A program made the position numbers and the translations under genes. From Bugula neritina (lineage: Eukaryota > Bryozoa > Gymnolaemata > Cheilostomatida > Bugulidae): a stretch of DNA of 64,000 nucleotides. Location of the stretch: assembly GCA_964035545.1 (NCBI GenBank), contig OZ037766.1, positions 10,115,722 through 10,179,721 of the forward strand, read 5' to 3'. Numbering within the stretch: position 1 is the stretch's first letter; every line of letters starts with the position of its first letter. Of this stretch, positions 1 through 17,061 are shown one piece after another. The notes beneath the pieces were generated by a model that did not search any database, was not told the DNA's origin, and saw only the letters and a list, made by a program, of their open reading frames with translations.

Positions 1-137
1 GCACTGCTTTTCTCTTCACTAACCATTGCCAGATGTTCTACTGCTGATTCAACATTAGATTTAGGATGGTGGCATCAATTAGTATATAATACTAGTGACA
101 CCTTTAGCTCTCTCTCTCATCAAGCTTCTCTTTGTAG

Positions 138-4994
<4,857 letters not shown>

Positions 4995-5923
4995 TGAGAA
5001 ACAGAACAATTGTGGAAGGTGCAATATAAAGAAATACATTGATAAATATTGTTGACCCCAGTACTAAGGTTTTGAGGTAACAACTTAAATATGCCCTGTT
5101 TACACCATGAATCAAACAGATATTGAAAAAACCGATTGCCTAGTTTTAAATAACATTGAATTGAGTTTAGTATTATTTTATTGTTCTATGGAACATTGAT
5201 ATTTATCACATATTTAACAATTGGTTTTCACAAACTGGCATTCTAAAAGGGCTAAATATTTTTTCCTCTCAGGGGTTGAATTAGGTGTTTAATAACAAAC
5301 TGACCAATGAAACAATTATTGTTTACATGTAGCTTTAAACAGCAATCTTAAATAGTGTTAGCCTTCTGGAAACTTTGGTTAGTAATTGTTAAGTTATTTT
5401 TGTTACTTTTCCTGTTGCTAAAACAATCTGCGAATATTTCTCTTGCTTTTTTTCTATATTAGTATGTTCTTATGTCTGAATATGTTTTCCACTCAAGTAT
5501 ATAACAATTACTATAATGTGTAGCAAATATTTTAAATTGTATTGTCACCAGTTTGTATTATGTTTTATTATGCAAATACAATATTTAGTTTTCTAACACA
5601 GACCTACTATAGTCAAAAGATGTAGCCAAGAGTTCAACTAAAGAGTATAGTAAATACTTTTTTTTATAAATAAATGTTATATCATAATTAAACTTATATA
5701 CAATGTCACATGTGCAGATGTGAGAGTAAAATAATAAGACTGAACTAAAACACTTGCTAGGCTTATTCTCTATCAATGTTGAAATAAAATAACCCTAATG
5801 TGGTTGTAGTTTGGTATCGGGCACATAAAACAAAAATAATAGTACATCAAATTGAATATCTAAGATACCCTATAACTAAGAAACTGTATTATTCAAATAG
5901 TTTAAAGAGTCTAAGTGGTAATT
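4995..5923. other. Convergent 3' intergenic gap, RNF38 / SLBP
   Basis: Holds both 3' UTRs. A plus-strand AATAAA lies at 5783-5788, possibly the RNF38 poly(A) signal although it is almost 800 bp from the stop. No repeat, RNA gene or ACT/AGT array is seen. Confidence 0.6.
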
Positions 5924-8900
5924 CTACCAGTTTTCGTCAGAGTCTGAGGCAAGCACCTGCTTTTCTGACACTCCAAACTGTAGTTGTTTTCGTGATTGCC
6001 TGTCTGTGGAGGTTGAAGGAGAGAATTCATCACAAGTACTAGGTGTGGCACTAGCACTACCCAAACTAGCAGACTTTAATGGTGTGGTCATGTCACTGCA
6101 AAACAAGAAGAATTATAATAATTCTATTCTGGAAATCATTACAAGACTAGTTTCTCCCTAGTTCCTGAAAGACTACATTACATTTAGATCTGCCAGCTTC
6201 ACACAATCTAGATTTGAAATTCCTGATGAAAGCCCTTTTGCCACCTAGAACCTGTTTTTATTATTACGAGGCTTGAGAGTCTGCACATGTGCACCTAGAA
6301 AATAATTTTTACGTTACAGAAAATTGAGCATATAATATGACTTACCTCTCCATAAATCTATATAGCTGAATCCTCCATGCCTTAATTAATCCATCCCAGC
6401 ACCTCCTACTGGTCTTCTTGAACTTGTTAGGAGTTCGTGGGTGAATACCCAGCTTCCTTGAATGTCTAAGGATAATAAAACTGTCATTAATATTGGCTAA
6501 CAAAATTGCCTATCACAACAAAAAACACAACTTCCAATACGTTCACACCAATTATAGAGGAGAGAACTGTGGGAACTCAACAGTCTACCTCATAGATTAT
6601 ATTGAACTGTTAAATTTATTTATTAATTTTTTCAATTATGTAGCAACACATTTTTAGGGAAGTTGGTAATACTCCACAAAGAATGACTAGTGTTGGCTTG
6701 TTGGTGTATCAACTAACTCTGCAAATCAATTCAAACGCTGTGAAGCCAGCAAACTAATATATTGTAAGTCATTATTAGCTTGACATAAACCAGCTATGCC
6801 TTAGAGCTTAGGTGAACATGGCTGACAAGGATATCCTTACCGCGGAACTGCTGCAATATACTTCTCATAGACTTCACAACTTTTGCCATAATCTATCTGT
6901 TTCTGTCTCCTCATCAACACATCCTCATCAGTGACCATCTCCTCACTATCAACACATCAGTTTATCAATAAACACAACCATAATGTAATTGTTAAATCTA
7001 AAGCATGCAGTACTGGCTTCCAACAACAATGTTTGCAATAGTGAGAGGCTAAAACATCAATATGCAGGCCCAAGTCATTTACTTTATATATGTAGAATTT
7101 TTCTAGTCTTACTAAACCCATATGAAGGGTGAATCACAAACAGGCAATCAAGGAGGAAAATTCTATTACAAACCGTGTAGGATGCCTAATTACTCTGGTG
7201 TAGTAACTTCAATTAATCTATGCCTGTGATTAACTAGTAGACAGATTGATCTACTAGTTTGATTTTATTCTCAATTGGCAACAAAAAATTATAAATCTTA
7301 AGTTAGATAAATGTTTTACCACTCTCCAAGTTAACTAGAATTTTTGCTAAAATAACAGCATAATAAATAATGATTTATTTTATTGCATGTTGAAAATTTC
7401 AATACAGCAATATGCATTGACCCTGGCTCTTGATATTTGCAGTAGATATAATATTTGCTTTCTCACTCAGCGATATTTATAGCTTGTGCTTCAAACTTTC
7501 AAATTAGCCTAGTGATTATTAAGTGTACCAATCAAAAATAGTGACTTTCAAACACCGAGTCAAAATTGAGAATCAGCGAAATCCATGTGTGCACAAAATG
7601 TATTATAAAACCAATTTCTTAGGGCATTCAAACTTAGAATTGTAGTTAGATTACATCTAAGCTATTTCTAGATATTTCAAACTGCACCAATGTAACTAGT
7701 TAGCCTTATTAGAGGTATTAGCAGGGGAGAGAACTTTGAAGCAACAAATACACATAATTTTTATAAAATGAAAGTCCAACTCGTATGTTTAAACTAAACT
7801 TGAAACTAATTAGTATGAGCGATGCTAAAAATCTATACTGCTTTCCCTAAGGAATACTTAATATATTGAAAATATGTAAATCTTCAACTTGTGAAACAGT
7901 AAAGTTACTTTTTATGAAGTTGTTTACCTATTAATTCAGGGCAAGCAACTCCAAACTATTTAAAATGATGCTACATTGCCATAAGTTTTGCATTGCCCAG
8001 GTTAGTCAAAGAAAAAAATAACCTCAGGTAGTTATCAAATTGGTAATTCAACTAGATAGTAATGAAAGGTTCTAGGCAGTAACTAGTAATATCTATAAGT
8101 TTAGGTTGTGTTTACATTCTTAGGATTATTCTAATGATTTCTATCATAGCAATAAAATATGCTGATAAATAAATAATAAGTATCAACAACTAATTTTATA
8201 TTACTAACAAAAACATATAATGCAAGTCAAACTAGTATAGTAGTGTTTTGCAGCAAAGTCTTAATGTCTGTCATATTCAGAAATCTTTAAGCATTTAAAA
8301 CTTTCAGTTTGAAATCTGTACTAAGTTGTAAAATACAAGGAAGGTAGACAATGCTAAAGCAAAAAATAACTTGCTATAAAGATATATTCACCTCGGTACT
8401 TCACTTTTTCCCAATGTCTGTAGAACCTCTGCTCGCTTTGCCTTATATGTAGATAGATCTTTTTTTACTATTTCTTGTTGACGATCATATTCATCCACAA
8501 GATCTGCCCAAGAAGGTGAACACTTCTGAGTAGATGCTCTTTAAAAACACAAGGTAACATGTGCAGACATTTAAGGCATTAGCCATAGTTTAAAATTGTG
8601 ATGAAATATATTAAGATATAAATGAACAGCTTCGACAGAACACGACTAATAAAAAACAAACAAATAAAATACTTATGCAAAAAGAATGAACATTATTTAT
8701 TAATGAAAGTTTACTAAAATACTATGATAACTTACCGTTCTGATACAAATTTATTCGGTCGTTTGTCTTTTGATTCATGAGTGCCGTAAGCATTGTAATC
8801 AGACTTTCGACTTAATGGGCTTCTCAGAGGGCTTAATGGACCTTCTCTTTGATATAACTTACTTCTAAAGTTTTAGCACAAAACAATAAATGAAAGCAGC

Positions 8901-9077
8901 CCATCATGTGATCCAAAATCTTTTAAAAAAGTTAATAAAATCCAAAAAGACTGACATTTTAACTAATCTGGAAACCACACTCTATTAATAGGAAGTATGT
9001 AGTTTATAAATGACAAACCTCATAGGACTGCTTCGTTTGTTTCTGTAGGAACTACTGTTAGGAGATTTGGAGTACAT
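5924..9077 (-). CDS. SLBP: Histone RNA hairpin-binding protein (stem-loop binding protein)
   Basis: Binds the 3' stem-loop of replication-dependent histone mRNAs and acts in their processing and translation. Exons on the minus strand: 9077-9019, 8864-8736, 8538-8392, 6945-6841, 6465-6346, 6095-5924; 243 aa, phases consistent. The RNA-binding domain (about residues 118-187) carries [36 protein letters not shown] and [10 protein letters not shown], matching the conserved SLBP core including the TPNK motif. An upstream block starting [13 protein letters not shown] resembles the segment before the RBD in human SLBP. The distal RBD is divergent: the WDxxIK helix is followed by a run ending RFME rather than the vertebrate HFWD. 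The N-terminus is Ser/Pro/Arg-rich; the C-terminus is Ser/Thr-rich and ends in an acidic DSDENW. The start is the only upstream ATG in frame in the first coding exon. No other family fits. Confidence 0.95.
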
Positions 9078-9234
9078 TCTGGCAGTAAAAAGATTTTTAG
9101 CACCTGCACATAAAAATGCTAGTAAACTTAGGTTATTGCACACCAAAATTTTTATTTTATTTTTACTTCATTATATTTTTTAATTCTTAAAAAAACATCA
9201 TTATAATATTCTAATTAATTCTGATTATACAAAT

Positions 9235-9535
9235 ACTTATACTAATATTAATGTAACACTAATAGTAATTACAACTGTAAGTTATGTTTATGCTATTTTT
9301 ATACTTAGACTCAACTTAAATTTAGTGATATTGATAGTCTTACTTATAGTTAACTCTCAATAACACTGTTACTGTGAGTGTAAGTGTTGCCCATACTGTT
9401 AGTGTTATAGTTATACTAATACTTATTCTTAGTCTTATAGTTATACTTTTAGACAATCACAATGAATATGAGTATGAGATTCAGATTGAGCATGGCTATG
9501 ACAATCGCAATGATACTGATAGTGATACAGATGCT
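9235..9535. repeat. Mosaic array of ACT/AGT/AAT words
   Basis: Imperfect period-3/6 tract of short words such as actaatagtaat and gttatagttatact, with locally ordered but non-identical units. It starts about 160 bp upstream of the SLBP start codon. No single repeat unit fits the whole tract. Confidence 0.75.
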
Positions 9536-10249
9536 GTGGTAGTTTTGTGAGTAGAATGAAATCAAGTGGGGAGCATAACTCCAATTTAAAAGAAACAAGG
9601 TAGAGTTGTGGTCTTGAGAGAAGAAATCTTTATTATAATATCAAAAGTAGCGTGTGTGGGTAAGTTTGTATCCTGCGTGCTCCAGTGGTACACTGATCTA
9701 CTCTGTGAGCTCGCTTCTTTATATACAGGGACAAAGCCCCTTCTGGAAACTTCTATCAACCAAGTTCGAAAGTCGAACATACCGACAAATTGTCGAGCTT
9801 TCCGACATCAGAATATGTTCCCAACTTTCAGCTGAGATCGATTTACATAAATAAAAACAATTGCCACAAATAACTGTTCACTACTCTAGAAGCTTAACAA
9901 TAATTTCAATATTTAAGGCATTAGAAAGCTACCCCAAAAGCTTAGCTATAATTGAAGGCATTCTAAAGTTAGCCAAGAGCTTAGTTATAATTATAGCATT
10001 GAAAAAGATACGCAATAAATAATTATAATACTGAAGCACATAGTTACTATAACTTTCCAGAACATAGTGGTGAAAACTCTCAAAATCCATCACAATAGTG
10101 CGTGATTGTCACAATGATTGTGAGTTGCGACAATCTGAATCACCATTACTCATTAGTCATTACTCTTTACTGTGATTACAATTTACAGGCATTACTTCAA
10201 GTTCAAAACTCAAGTTTATCAGTCATTGCCAATCAGTATCACTACTATC

Positions 10250-10575
10250 ACTGAAGTGTGAAAGTGAATATCACAAGCTAGAGCACAATATGAACATGAA
10301 TATAACATTCACTCTTAAGTGATTAACTATAAGTATAAGTGACAATATCAAATTCAATATGAATATTATCAATATGAATATGAATATCAATATGATAATG
10401 AGTAGTCAAAGTGAAAGTGAATATCGCAAGTTGAAGAACAATATAAATACGAATATGAATATCAATTATCATTGTCATTGTGATTACCAATATCAATATG
10501 AATATGATTATGAAACTGAGTCTGATAGTCATACTCATACTGATACTCATGGCCATGCTCATAGTGAATATGAAT
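10250..10575. repeat. ATATGA/ATATCA hexamer-like mosaic array
   Basis: Dense alternation of gaatat, caatat, gatactc and similar 6-mers. It leaves open frames encoding Met/Ser/Ile or Asn/Met/Tyr low-complexity peptides on both strands, which I treat as by-products of the periodicity. Confidence 0.8.
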
Positions 10576-10744
10576 AATTCAGTTGTTATTCACAATCCCA
10601 AAGACAATTATTCACACAATGTGAATGGCAACAGTGAAACTTAAAGTGATACTGATATTCATTAAATTGGATAAATAAATTTTAGCACTGGTAGTGGTGG
10701 AGTAACACTAAGTGTAAGCGTTGGAAACTTAGATAAGCTTTCTT

Positions 10745-10830
10745 TTCCCGCCTACTATCGAGTGCGATCAATAAAAATAAAATACAAGCCGCTCCTTTGG
10801 ACGGGACTGAAGGCTCTTCAGCGTGATACA
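10745..10830. promoter_or_regulatory. GC-richer patch with E2F-like site
   Basis: An isolated GC- and CpG-richer patch. It begins with ttttcccgcc (10743-10752), which matches the E2F core TTTCCCGC. It also contains a short hairpin ctgaag-gct-cttcag near 10810-10824. It lies between two cell-cycle genes, SLBP and CDC25. Function is inferred from the motif only; it may be the remnant of an element. Confidence 0.3.
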
Positions 10831-11937
10831 ATAAATTCTTTACTTTTTAAAAAACTTTGGAGTTATCCTTATCAAAAGTAAAGTAACTCCATATTAATAA
10901 TGTGTTGCTAGTGTGTTATGCTAATCAAATTTGTATTAATGCAATATTTTGAAATAGTTATTCCCTTGTAAAAAGATAACTTTATAAGGCTAGGTTTGGT
11001 ATATACAGCATCATTGTATTTTTGAATAGGCAATAGCAATAGCTCTAACTTAACTTTGTAGTGGAAGAATGTAATTTTATTGCTGTAAAATAAAGCATTC
11101 ACATTTCACATTCAAAGCGAGAACTAAACATTGTTAACACAAGTTTAGCAAAAAGCTACACCTCACCTGTAGGCTGTAGCCAATAGAGTACATATTTGCA
11201 TCTTTTCCTATTCAAGAATTTTAAGCTTTTGCAACATTAAAGGCAGGAGGTAGATTGGTAGAGAGTAAAAAGTTTAGAGAGCTGTAGTTGAAGCAATTTT
11301 TATTTTCTTTCCTAGCTGCAAAATAAACATATACTAAATAATATTCATAATGCATTACAAAGCCTGCACTACCTTGCTGGAAAATTTTGAAATATACTTT
11401 TCATCATTTATTTATAAACATAGTTATACAGGTCAAGTTGTGTTTACTGCAGCATATGAAAATAATATTTTTAAACTTTGTAGTAGCATTTTATAACAGG
11501 ATATTATTTTCCTACTCCTTTTATGCTTTGCTTGCTGAAACATATGAAAAAAAACACAATTTCTTTAAAATTCTTCTAAAATTTGAAAGTAGGTAATAAT
11601 GTTACAATACTACACTACTAGTATTAGAGAGCCTATAAAAATAAGCTAACTCACTAAAAGATATGACAATACAAATTTGTCAACTATAACTGCTGTTATT
11701 ATAGTTTACAAATTGCAAATAGTTACCCTAAAAGTGTATCTAGTATATAAAATATCTTGGCTATGAAAGAATTTTTGTTCTAGAAAACATGTAGAACTTT
11801 CTGTAACTAAGTTGTAAGAGTCCTCCATGTTTCAACTTTCCCTCGATTTACTGTTGAGTATTGAGTAATGGCTGCATTGCATTCATAGAGTTATCTCCCT
11901 TAAGAAGACAACTCTATCTCACTGTACTGCTTCAGAT

Positions 11938-12118
11938 AAAATGCATCTCTGTTAGAACCCCTAATGGGAAAGCTTCTAAGTAAGCTAAAGACTTTTTCAT
12001 TGTTGTATAACAAAGAAACAACTATGACTGGATGCCGTTCCTAACATCCTGATAGCCTTTACTGGAGGTCAAACCATTCACATTGTGTTTTACTAAACCT
12101 ATAGACCATGGCTGCTCC
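11938..12118 (-). mobile_element. tRNA-derived SINE, family A copy 1
   Basis: Read on the minus strand it starts gcagccatggtctataggtt, continues through a B-box-like stretch and the core gatgttaggaacggcatcca, and ends near the cattaggggttctaacagag equivalent of the family tail. The same order of blocks appears in copies at 42124-42336, 50781-50973 and 50990-51206. This copy is degenerate, especially at the A box. Confidence 0.75.
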
Positions 12119-12954
12119 CTCTATCATCTCATATATAATAGACTACAATATATTATATGTTTTACTTCTTGCCTTTCTAATACACATAATACTGTATCAT
12201 ATATTCATATTAAATACATGCAAAATTGATATATTATTTTTCATGGATCACAATTTGTATCAAAGTATAAGTTATTATATGCTCATACCTTTCTCAATTA
12301 TAAATTAATATGCTGTGAAAATAGCAAACGAATTTGTTAAAATTTTAGTGCAAACCAACTGTTCTGATACATTATATACAGTTATTTTATCATAAATTAC
12401 TTGCTAAACATTTTAAAATAATATCATTTCCTCAGTGTTATAGGAAATGAGATTGTTACATTGATTCTACGACCACTTTTGAAGCTCACATATGAAGTGC
12501 CTAATTGCTTATAGACTATAGTGCTATAATATTTATACTTGTATAATAACACATTTATTAGAGCAGTTATGTGAGTTATGAATTATTGTTATGAATTTTG
12601 TTATCATTTCTGCTTAGCAGCTATCGATAGACTCTTGTTCCAAAAATAATTTGGAGTTGTCATTTTCCTAAAAAAAATACTCGTGTTAATGGGGAAAGTC
12701 TATCTAATGTAGAACTTTTTCTGCAACATCTTTAAAAATGTTGAGCCAAAGTCTTAAAACAAAAGCAATTTAAAAATTAGTACTCTATTTTCTTTTTAAA
12801 GATGTGATAGCCTATATAATGTTTATAATAACATGATAATTAAGTGCAATAAATGGTGTTAGTAAAATGTAAATGTGGTTAGTATATAACAAGTTTAAAT
12901 GCTTATTATTATTCAACTAGCACATATTTTAGATTTCACATATTACGTTAATAA

Positions 12955-13850
12955 TTTCATCATAAAGTTTATATGCAAAGCTATTTAAGAAAGAATATTT
13001 TAATTGGGCATCTATGCTCGAAGAACTGCATACAGAAATAGTTATATCATCAGACTAAACATTCAATTAAAACTATAATGTACAAGCTTCGTTCTGTGTA
13101 GTAAAAAGCACTTTATTTCTCTCACTACTCCATAAGGCCTGGATAACTTGTTTGATCTCTGTTTAACTTTAGAGGCTTTACACAGGCCCTGACTTGAGAC
13201 TAAAAACCTGCAGGAATCATCCCATAACTACAAGACTTATTCTTTCATTAATCAAACACAACAAGCTATTTCTTTCAAACACTGAAAGAAGCATTGTGGT
13301 AATATTGAAATATGATAAATGAAATTGCATATTATATATCTACAAAATAACAATTAATAAACTATAATATGCAATATATGATACTTTATAAACATGTTAT
13401 CTGCATATAATTGAAGCGCGGTATTACAATTTTGCAATTATTTTAAGTTATTGCAGGTTTAGGAATTTTAGAAGAAACACATGTAGCTTTTGAAATCGGC
13501 ATGGCAATCTGACCCAAAACCAGAAGACAGAATTTTTTTCCAATCTAAGAAATCAATCAATGCCAAAATTGAACTCTCTCTCTGTTCGCTGCGTGTTTGT
13601 ATAGTCAATTAAGAACATAAAAAAATAAAATGCAGATATTATTGAGGTACAGCTCAATTTTTGCATTGATTGGTTGCTTATATTGAATGAAATTATATAT
13701 GATATTTGTAATTTCTATAACTCAATTTTTGAATGTATATTATATACATTTTATCTGATGATAGACCTATTTCTGTATGCAGTTCTTCAAGTATAGATAA
13801 CCAATTAAAATACTTTTTCTTAGATAATTTTGTATATAAACTATACAGAA
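12955..13850. repeat. Long inverted repeat, about 0.9 kb (foldback element)
   Basis: Arms of about 100 bp: the left arm (12955-13075) contains tattttaattgg followed by gaagaactgcatacagaaat; the right arm (13740-13850) carries the same blocks reverse-complemented. Similarity extends outward through agtttatat. The interior is AT-rich with no transposase motif. It looks like a non-autonomous DNA transposon or an old inverted duplication. Confidence 0.7.
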
Positions 13851-13947
13851 TAATAAAAAATATATACTTTTGCTAAAATAATAGATCTCTGTACAATAGT
13901 TTTCGAATAAAATATGCTGACCTATCACACGGTTTCGTTGCGGAAGA

Positions 13948-13962
13948 GGCGGGAGTTTTGAA
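13948..13962 (+). promoter_or_regulatory. CDE/CHR-like cell-cycle promoter element
   Basis: GGCGG at 13948-13952, a 4-nt spacer, then TTTGAA at 13957-13962. This is the spacing and sequence of the CDE/CHR tandem described for the human CDC25C promoter, bound by DREAM/MuvB-type complexes. A CGGAAG Ets-type core sits just before it (13941-13946). The patch around it (13930-14080) is GC-richer than its surroundings and may be the CDC25 promoter with a non-coding first exon ending near 14077; that donor is weak. Assignment to CDC25, about 3.1 kb downstream, is inference. Confidence 0.45.
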
Positions 13963-14284
13963 CGAGTACATGATTCGTCAGTTTTATAATTAGGCCCTAC
14001 AGTGCTTCAAGGCCGGACGTCACTACATACAGTGCAAGATGAAGCTCAAGACGAAAATGCCCGCTCTCTAATTCTAGGTACTGTCTACGTTAGGCAAGAC
14101 AAGAGACAAATAATTCTTACTTTGGTAATTATAAATAATATAGAAATATTAATAGTACTAATAAATAATATAAAATATTTAGTTTTACTGTTGATGAAGT
14201 TGATTTGAAGCTTCCAAGTCTGCTAAAAATTGCATTTATTTTTAATCGTCAAGTTTAACTTTTAAATGTTCAATGATTTACAAT

Positions 14285-14790
14285 CTGAATCAGTATGACT
14301 ATGAGTATTACTGATCACTAAATCAGTATGAGTATGGCATTGTGGATGACTGTCAGTGTAACTGTATGAGTATCACCATGACTATAGAAATTTAGAATCC
14401 AAAGATCAAGGCTTAAGCTCAACATTATTTGTTAGACTTAGAGTTATACTTATAGTAGCACTAAAAGTGAAACTAAAAGTAACACTAACAGTCCAACACT
14501 AACAGTAACTGTAGGTTCAAGTTACGTTAGCAATACTAATAGTAATAGTAATAGTACTTAGTAGCACTAGTTCAGTAGTTGTAACTATGACTATCAGTAT
14601 CACTATGAGTTTAGGTTAAAAAATTAAACCAACACTAAGAGTAAGTCTAACAGTTTCAATTTGAGTTTCAGTTGTGATTGCAGTGGCTATTACTATAAGT
14701 ATATTTTTAAATAATGATTATATTTATAATAGTAATACTAACTCTAAGGTCTAAGGCTAAGAGTATGACTAAGAGTAAGATTAAGAGGAA
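14285..14790. repeat. Mosaic array of ACT/AGT/AAT words
   Basis: Tract of words such as aactaaaagtaacactaacagt and ctaatagtaatagtaatag, interspersed with tcagtatgactatgagtat. It begins about 200 bp after the putative CDC25 first exon. Mostly period 3 or 6, no fixed unit. Confidence 0.75.
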
Positions 14791-14984
14791 AGAGCCAGTT
14801 GCAGTGCTAGGTGCAACCATAATCATTAACATGGGCATTTATGGTTTATTGGTTTAAAAAATTGACTTGGATTGAGAATTTTTGTAAAATTGAGTTTGAA
14901 CTTAAAAGGAAACATGTCAATAAAACTGTAACTTTGAGTTTGCATAATTTTAACTTCGCAAGTCTTATAATTCATAAATATTAT

Positions 14985-15065
14985 GATAATTGGTAGTACT
15001 AACTATAACTATAAGTACATAGAAGTACTAGTTATAATCATAGTAGTACTAATAGTAATAGTTAA
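14985..15065. repeat. Short ACT/AGT mosaic tract
   Basis: Words such as agtactaactataactataagt and agtactaatagtaatagtta, of the same style as the longer arrays. Confidence 0.65.
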
Positions 15066-17061
15066 TGAATAATTTGAATTTTGAATTAATAGTACCACTG
15101 ATTACTAAGACTTAACTTGCTAGAGTAGCATAGGTATCAGAATATAATTAAAGCTTAGACATACATGTATTTAAACTAAATTAAAATATGTAAGTTTCAC
15201 TTTTAAGCATGCTGCTGCTGGTGCAGTTATAAGTTAATTAGTTGTCATCATTTGCCATAAAGTTAATTTCAAACTGCAAGTCTATTTACTCTGCATGAGG
15301 TTTAATGATTACTCAGTATCTGCAGACTTTAAATCAGTTCATCTAATGGAAAAATAGTACCATCACTGACATGTTCTCATATGTGCAGGGCTACAGTGTT
15401 GATTATAACTAAGTAACAGATTCTTTTAATTCTCTTTAGACTTTACTTATAATGACACTCTAAATGTTAGTAGTGTTTAGCAGTTTTCCAACTTAAATGT
15501 TAGTTAAAACTTTGACAATCGTATTAAATTATTTTAGCTTATGAATTACATGCTGATTATTGTAATGAAAAACTGAGAGCAAGTCCAATCCCGTTTATCA
15601 AAACTCAGGCTCTTGGAATAATTCTTGTTTCATCCATCAATATGAATTTGTAATAAAATGTAATGATAATTAATTTCTTGCATCGTTTGTAATGGATAGT
15701 TCAGAAAATAATGATAATGATGTGCTAACTTTATTACTAAACTAATTTTAATAGTTTTTAAAATCTTAATTGAACTTAACTAACAGACCAAGTAAAACTA
15801 TTCTTGCATACATAATAACAATAGGTTTAAGGATGATAATAATAACATCAGTTAAAATAAATCAGATTTAAAACTGACTGATGATTCAAGTTGACCTTAT
15901 CATCAACAGTTTTGTAATTAAGTGTTCACCTGGTCACTTTAAATAGATCAGAAGAGTTACCCTGGCACTCAAAGTGTGACTGTCATTTCAAAAGCCAGCA
16001 TTACTGTTAATTCTGGTAATTAGACTTGTCAGCTTCATTGTGGTTGCCATAATGTTTAAAATAGTCATACAGCGTAGTTATTTGTAAATACTAAATAATA
16101 AACCAAATGGGGTGTACCAAGTGCTAGTGTTAAAACATGGTTTTGCATAGTGTTTATCTAGTTCAAATTTCAGTGTGTCAAATAACAACCAAGAGTGGGT
16201 TTTAATTTAAAGAGTTAAATTAGTACAAGTAATTTATACACCAATGTAATTCCCGATAACCAGTCTGCAACCCAGTTACTGGTATTTGGTAATAGTTGAG
16301 CATTTTATGCAAGATGTTAGTCAATAAAATGTATTGGTCAGTCCTGCAATAAACATTGTAGAGATATAATTTTTCATAATTATTGTGGCTCAGAAAATTT
16401 TCTTACCAACATTTATTTTTGAAGCATAAATATAGTTAAGTTTCCCCTGATGCTTTTATGCTGCATTATTGTTAAAAAAATTTGTTGTGGCTCTCCTGAA
16501 GGAATTTATTATTGAAATCTCTAACTATGTAATGCTGCATATTTTTAGAAAATACTATGATTAAAAAGCAGTATAAATGTGATGTTAATGCAAGATGAAA
16601 TGGGTATAACTTCTAGAAGATACAGTTTATTGTCAGTGATACAAAGTTTAATGATACATCAGTATGATTTTTATTGCTGCTTAGTTTTTAAATACATGCA
16701 ACTGGTGTAAATCAATAATTTACAGTTAGCCTATATGTGATTTGCCTTGAAGTTTGAACCTTCTCTAAAGGTATTAGAGTTCCATGCTGGGTTAATCTAA
16801 TTTCTTTTTAAGGTTGTGCTTATTCGTTTCTATTCTCTTTATTTTATTTGTTAAAATGATATTTTTTACAAGCCTTATGTCATCATTAGAATAAAACTAT
16901 ACGTTTTGTTTTACAGTATGTCATAGCATTGTGACGAACGAACATTTTAAATAAAACTATGGTAATGGTACATTTAGGGTTAAAGCATATAATCATATAC
17001 ATTCAGAAGAGCCCTACTGTATTTTCACAGGTATTTAAAGTGGCTGGAAAAGCAATCTTCT

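Larger units (their letters stand above)
9103..13900. other. Repeat-rich spacer between SLBP and CDC25 (divergent)
   Basis: About 4.8 kb without a recognisable protein gene. It holds word-array tracts (9235-9535, 10250-10575), a short GC-richer patch with an E2F-like site (about 10745-10830), one tRNA-derived SINE (11938-12118, minus), and an inverted repeat with arms near 12955-13075 and 13740-13850. The rest is AT-rich sequence in which I see nothing. Short open frames here (for example 11387-11596, 12108-12308) have AT-biased composition and no motif. Confidence 0.6.

Noticed and set aside
10323-10577. Low-complexity ORFs (Met/Ser/Ile and Asn/Met/Tyr)
   Set aside because: Period-6 word array removes stops by chance; no conserved motif, both strands open.
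12108-12308. 66-codon hydrophobic ORF resembling a membrane peptide
   Set aside because: Starts inside a SINE and consists of AT-rich codons; no splice or homology support.
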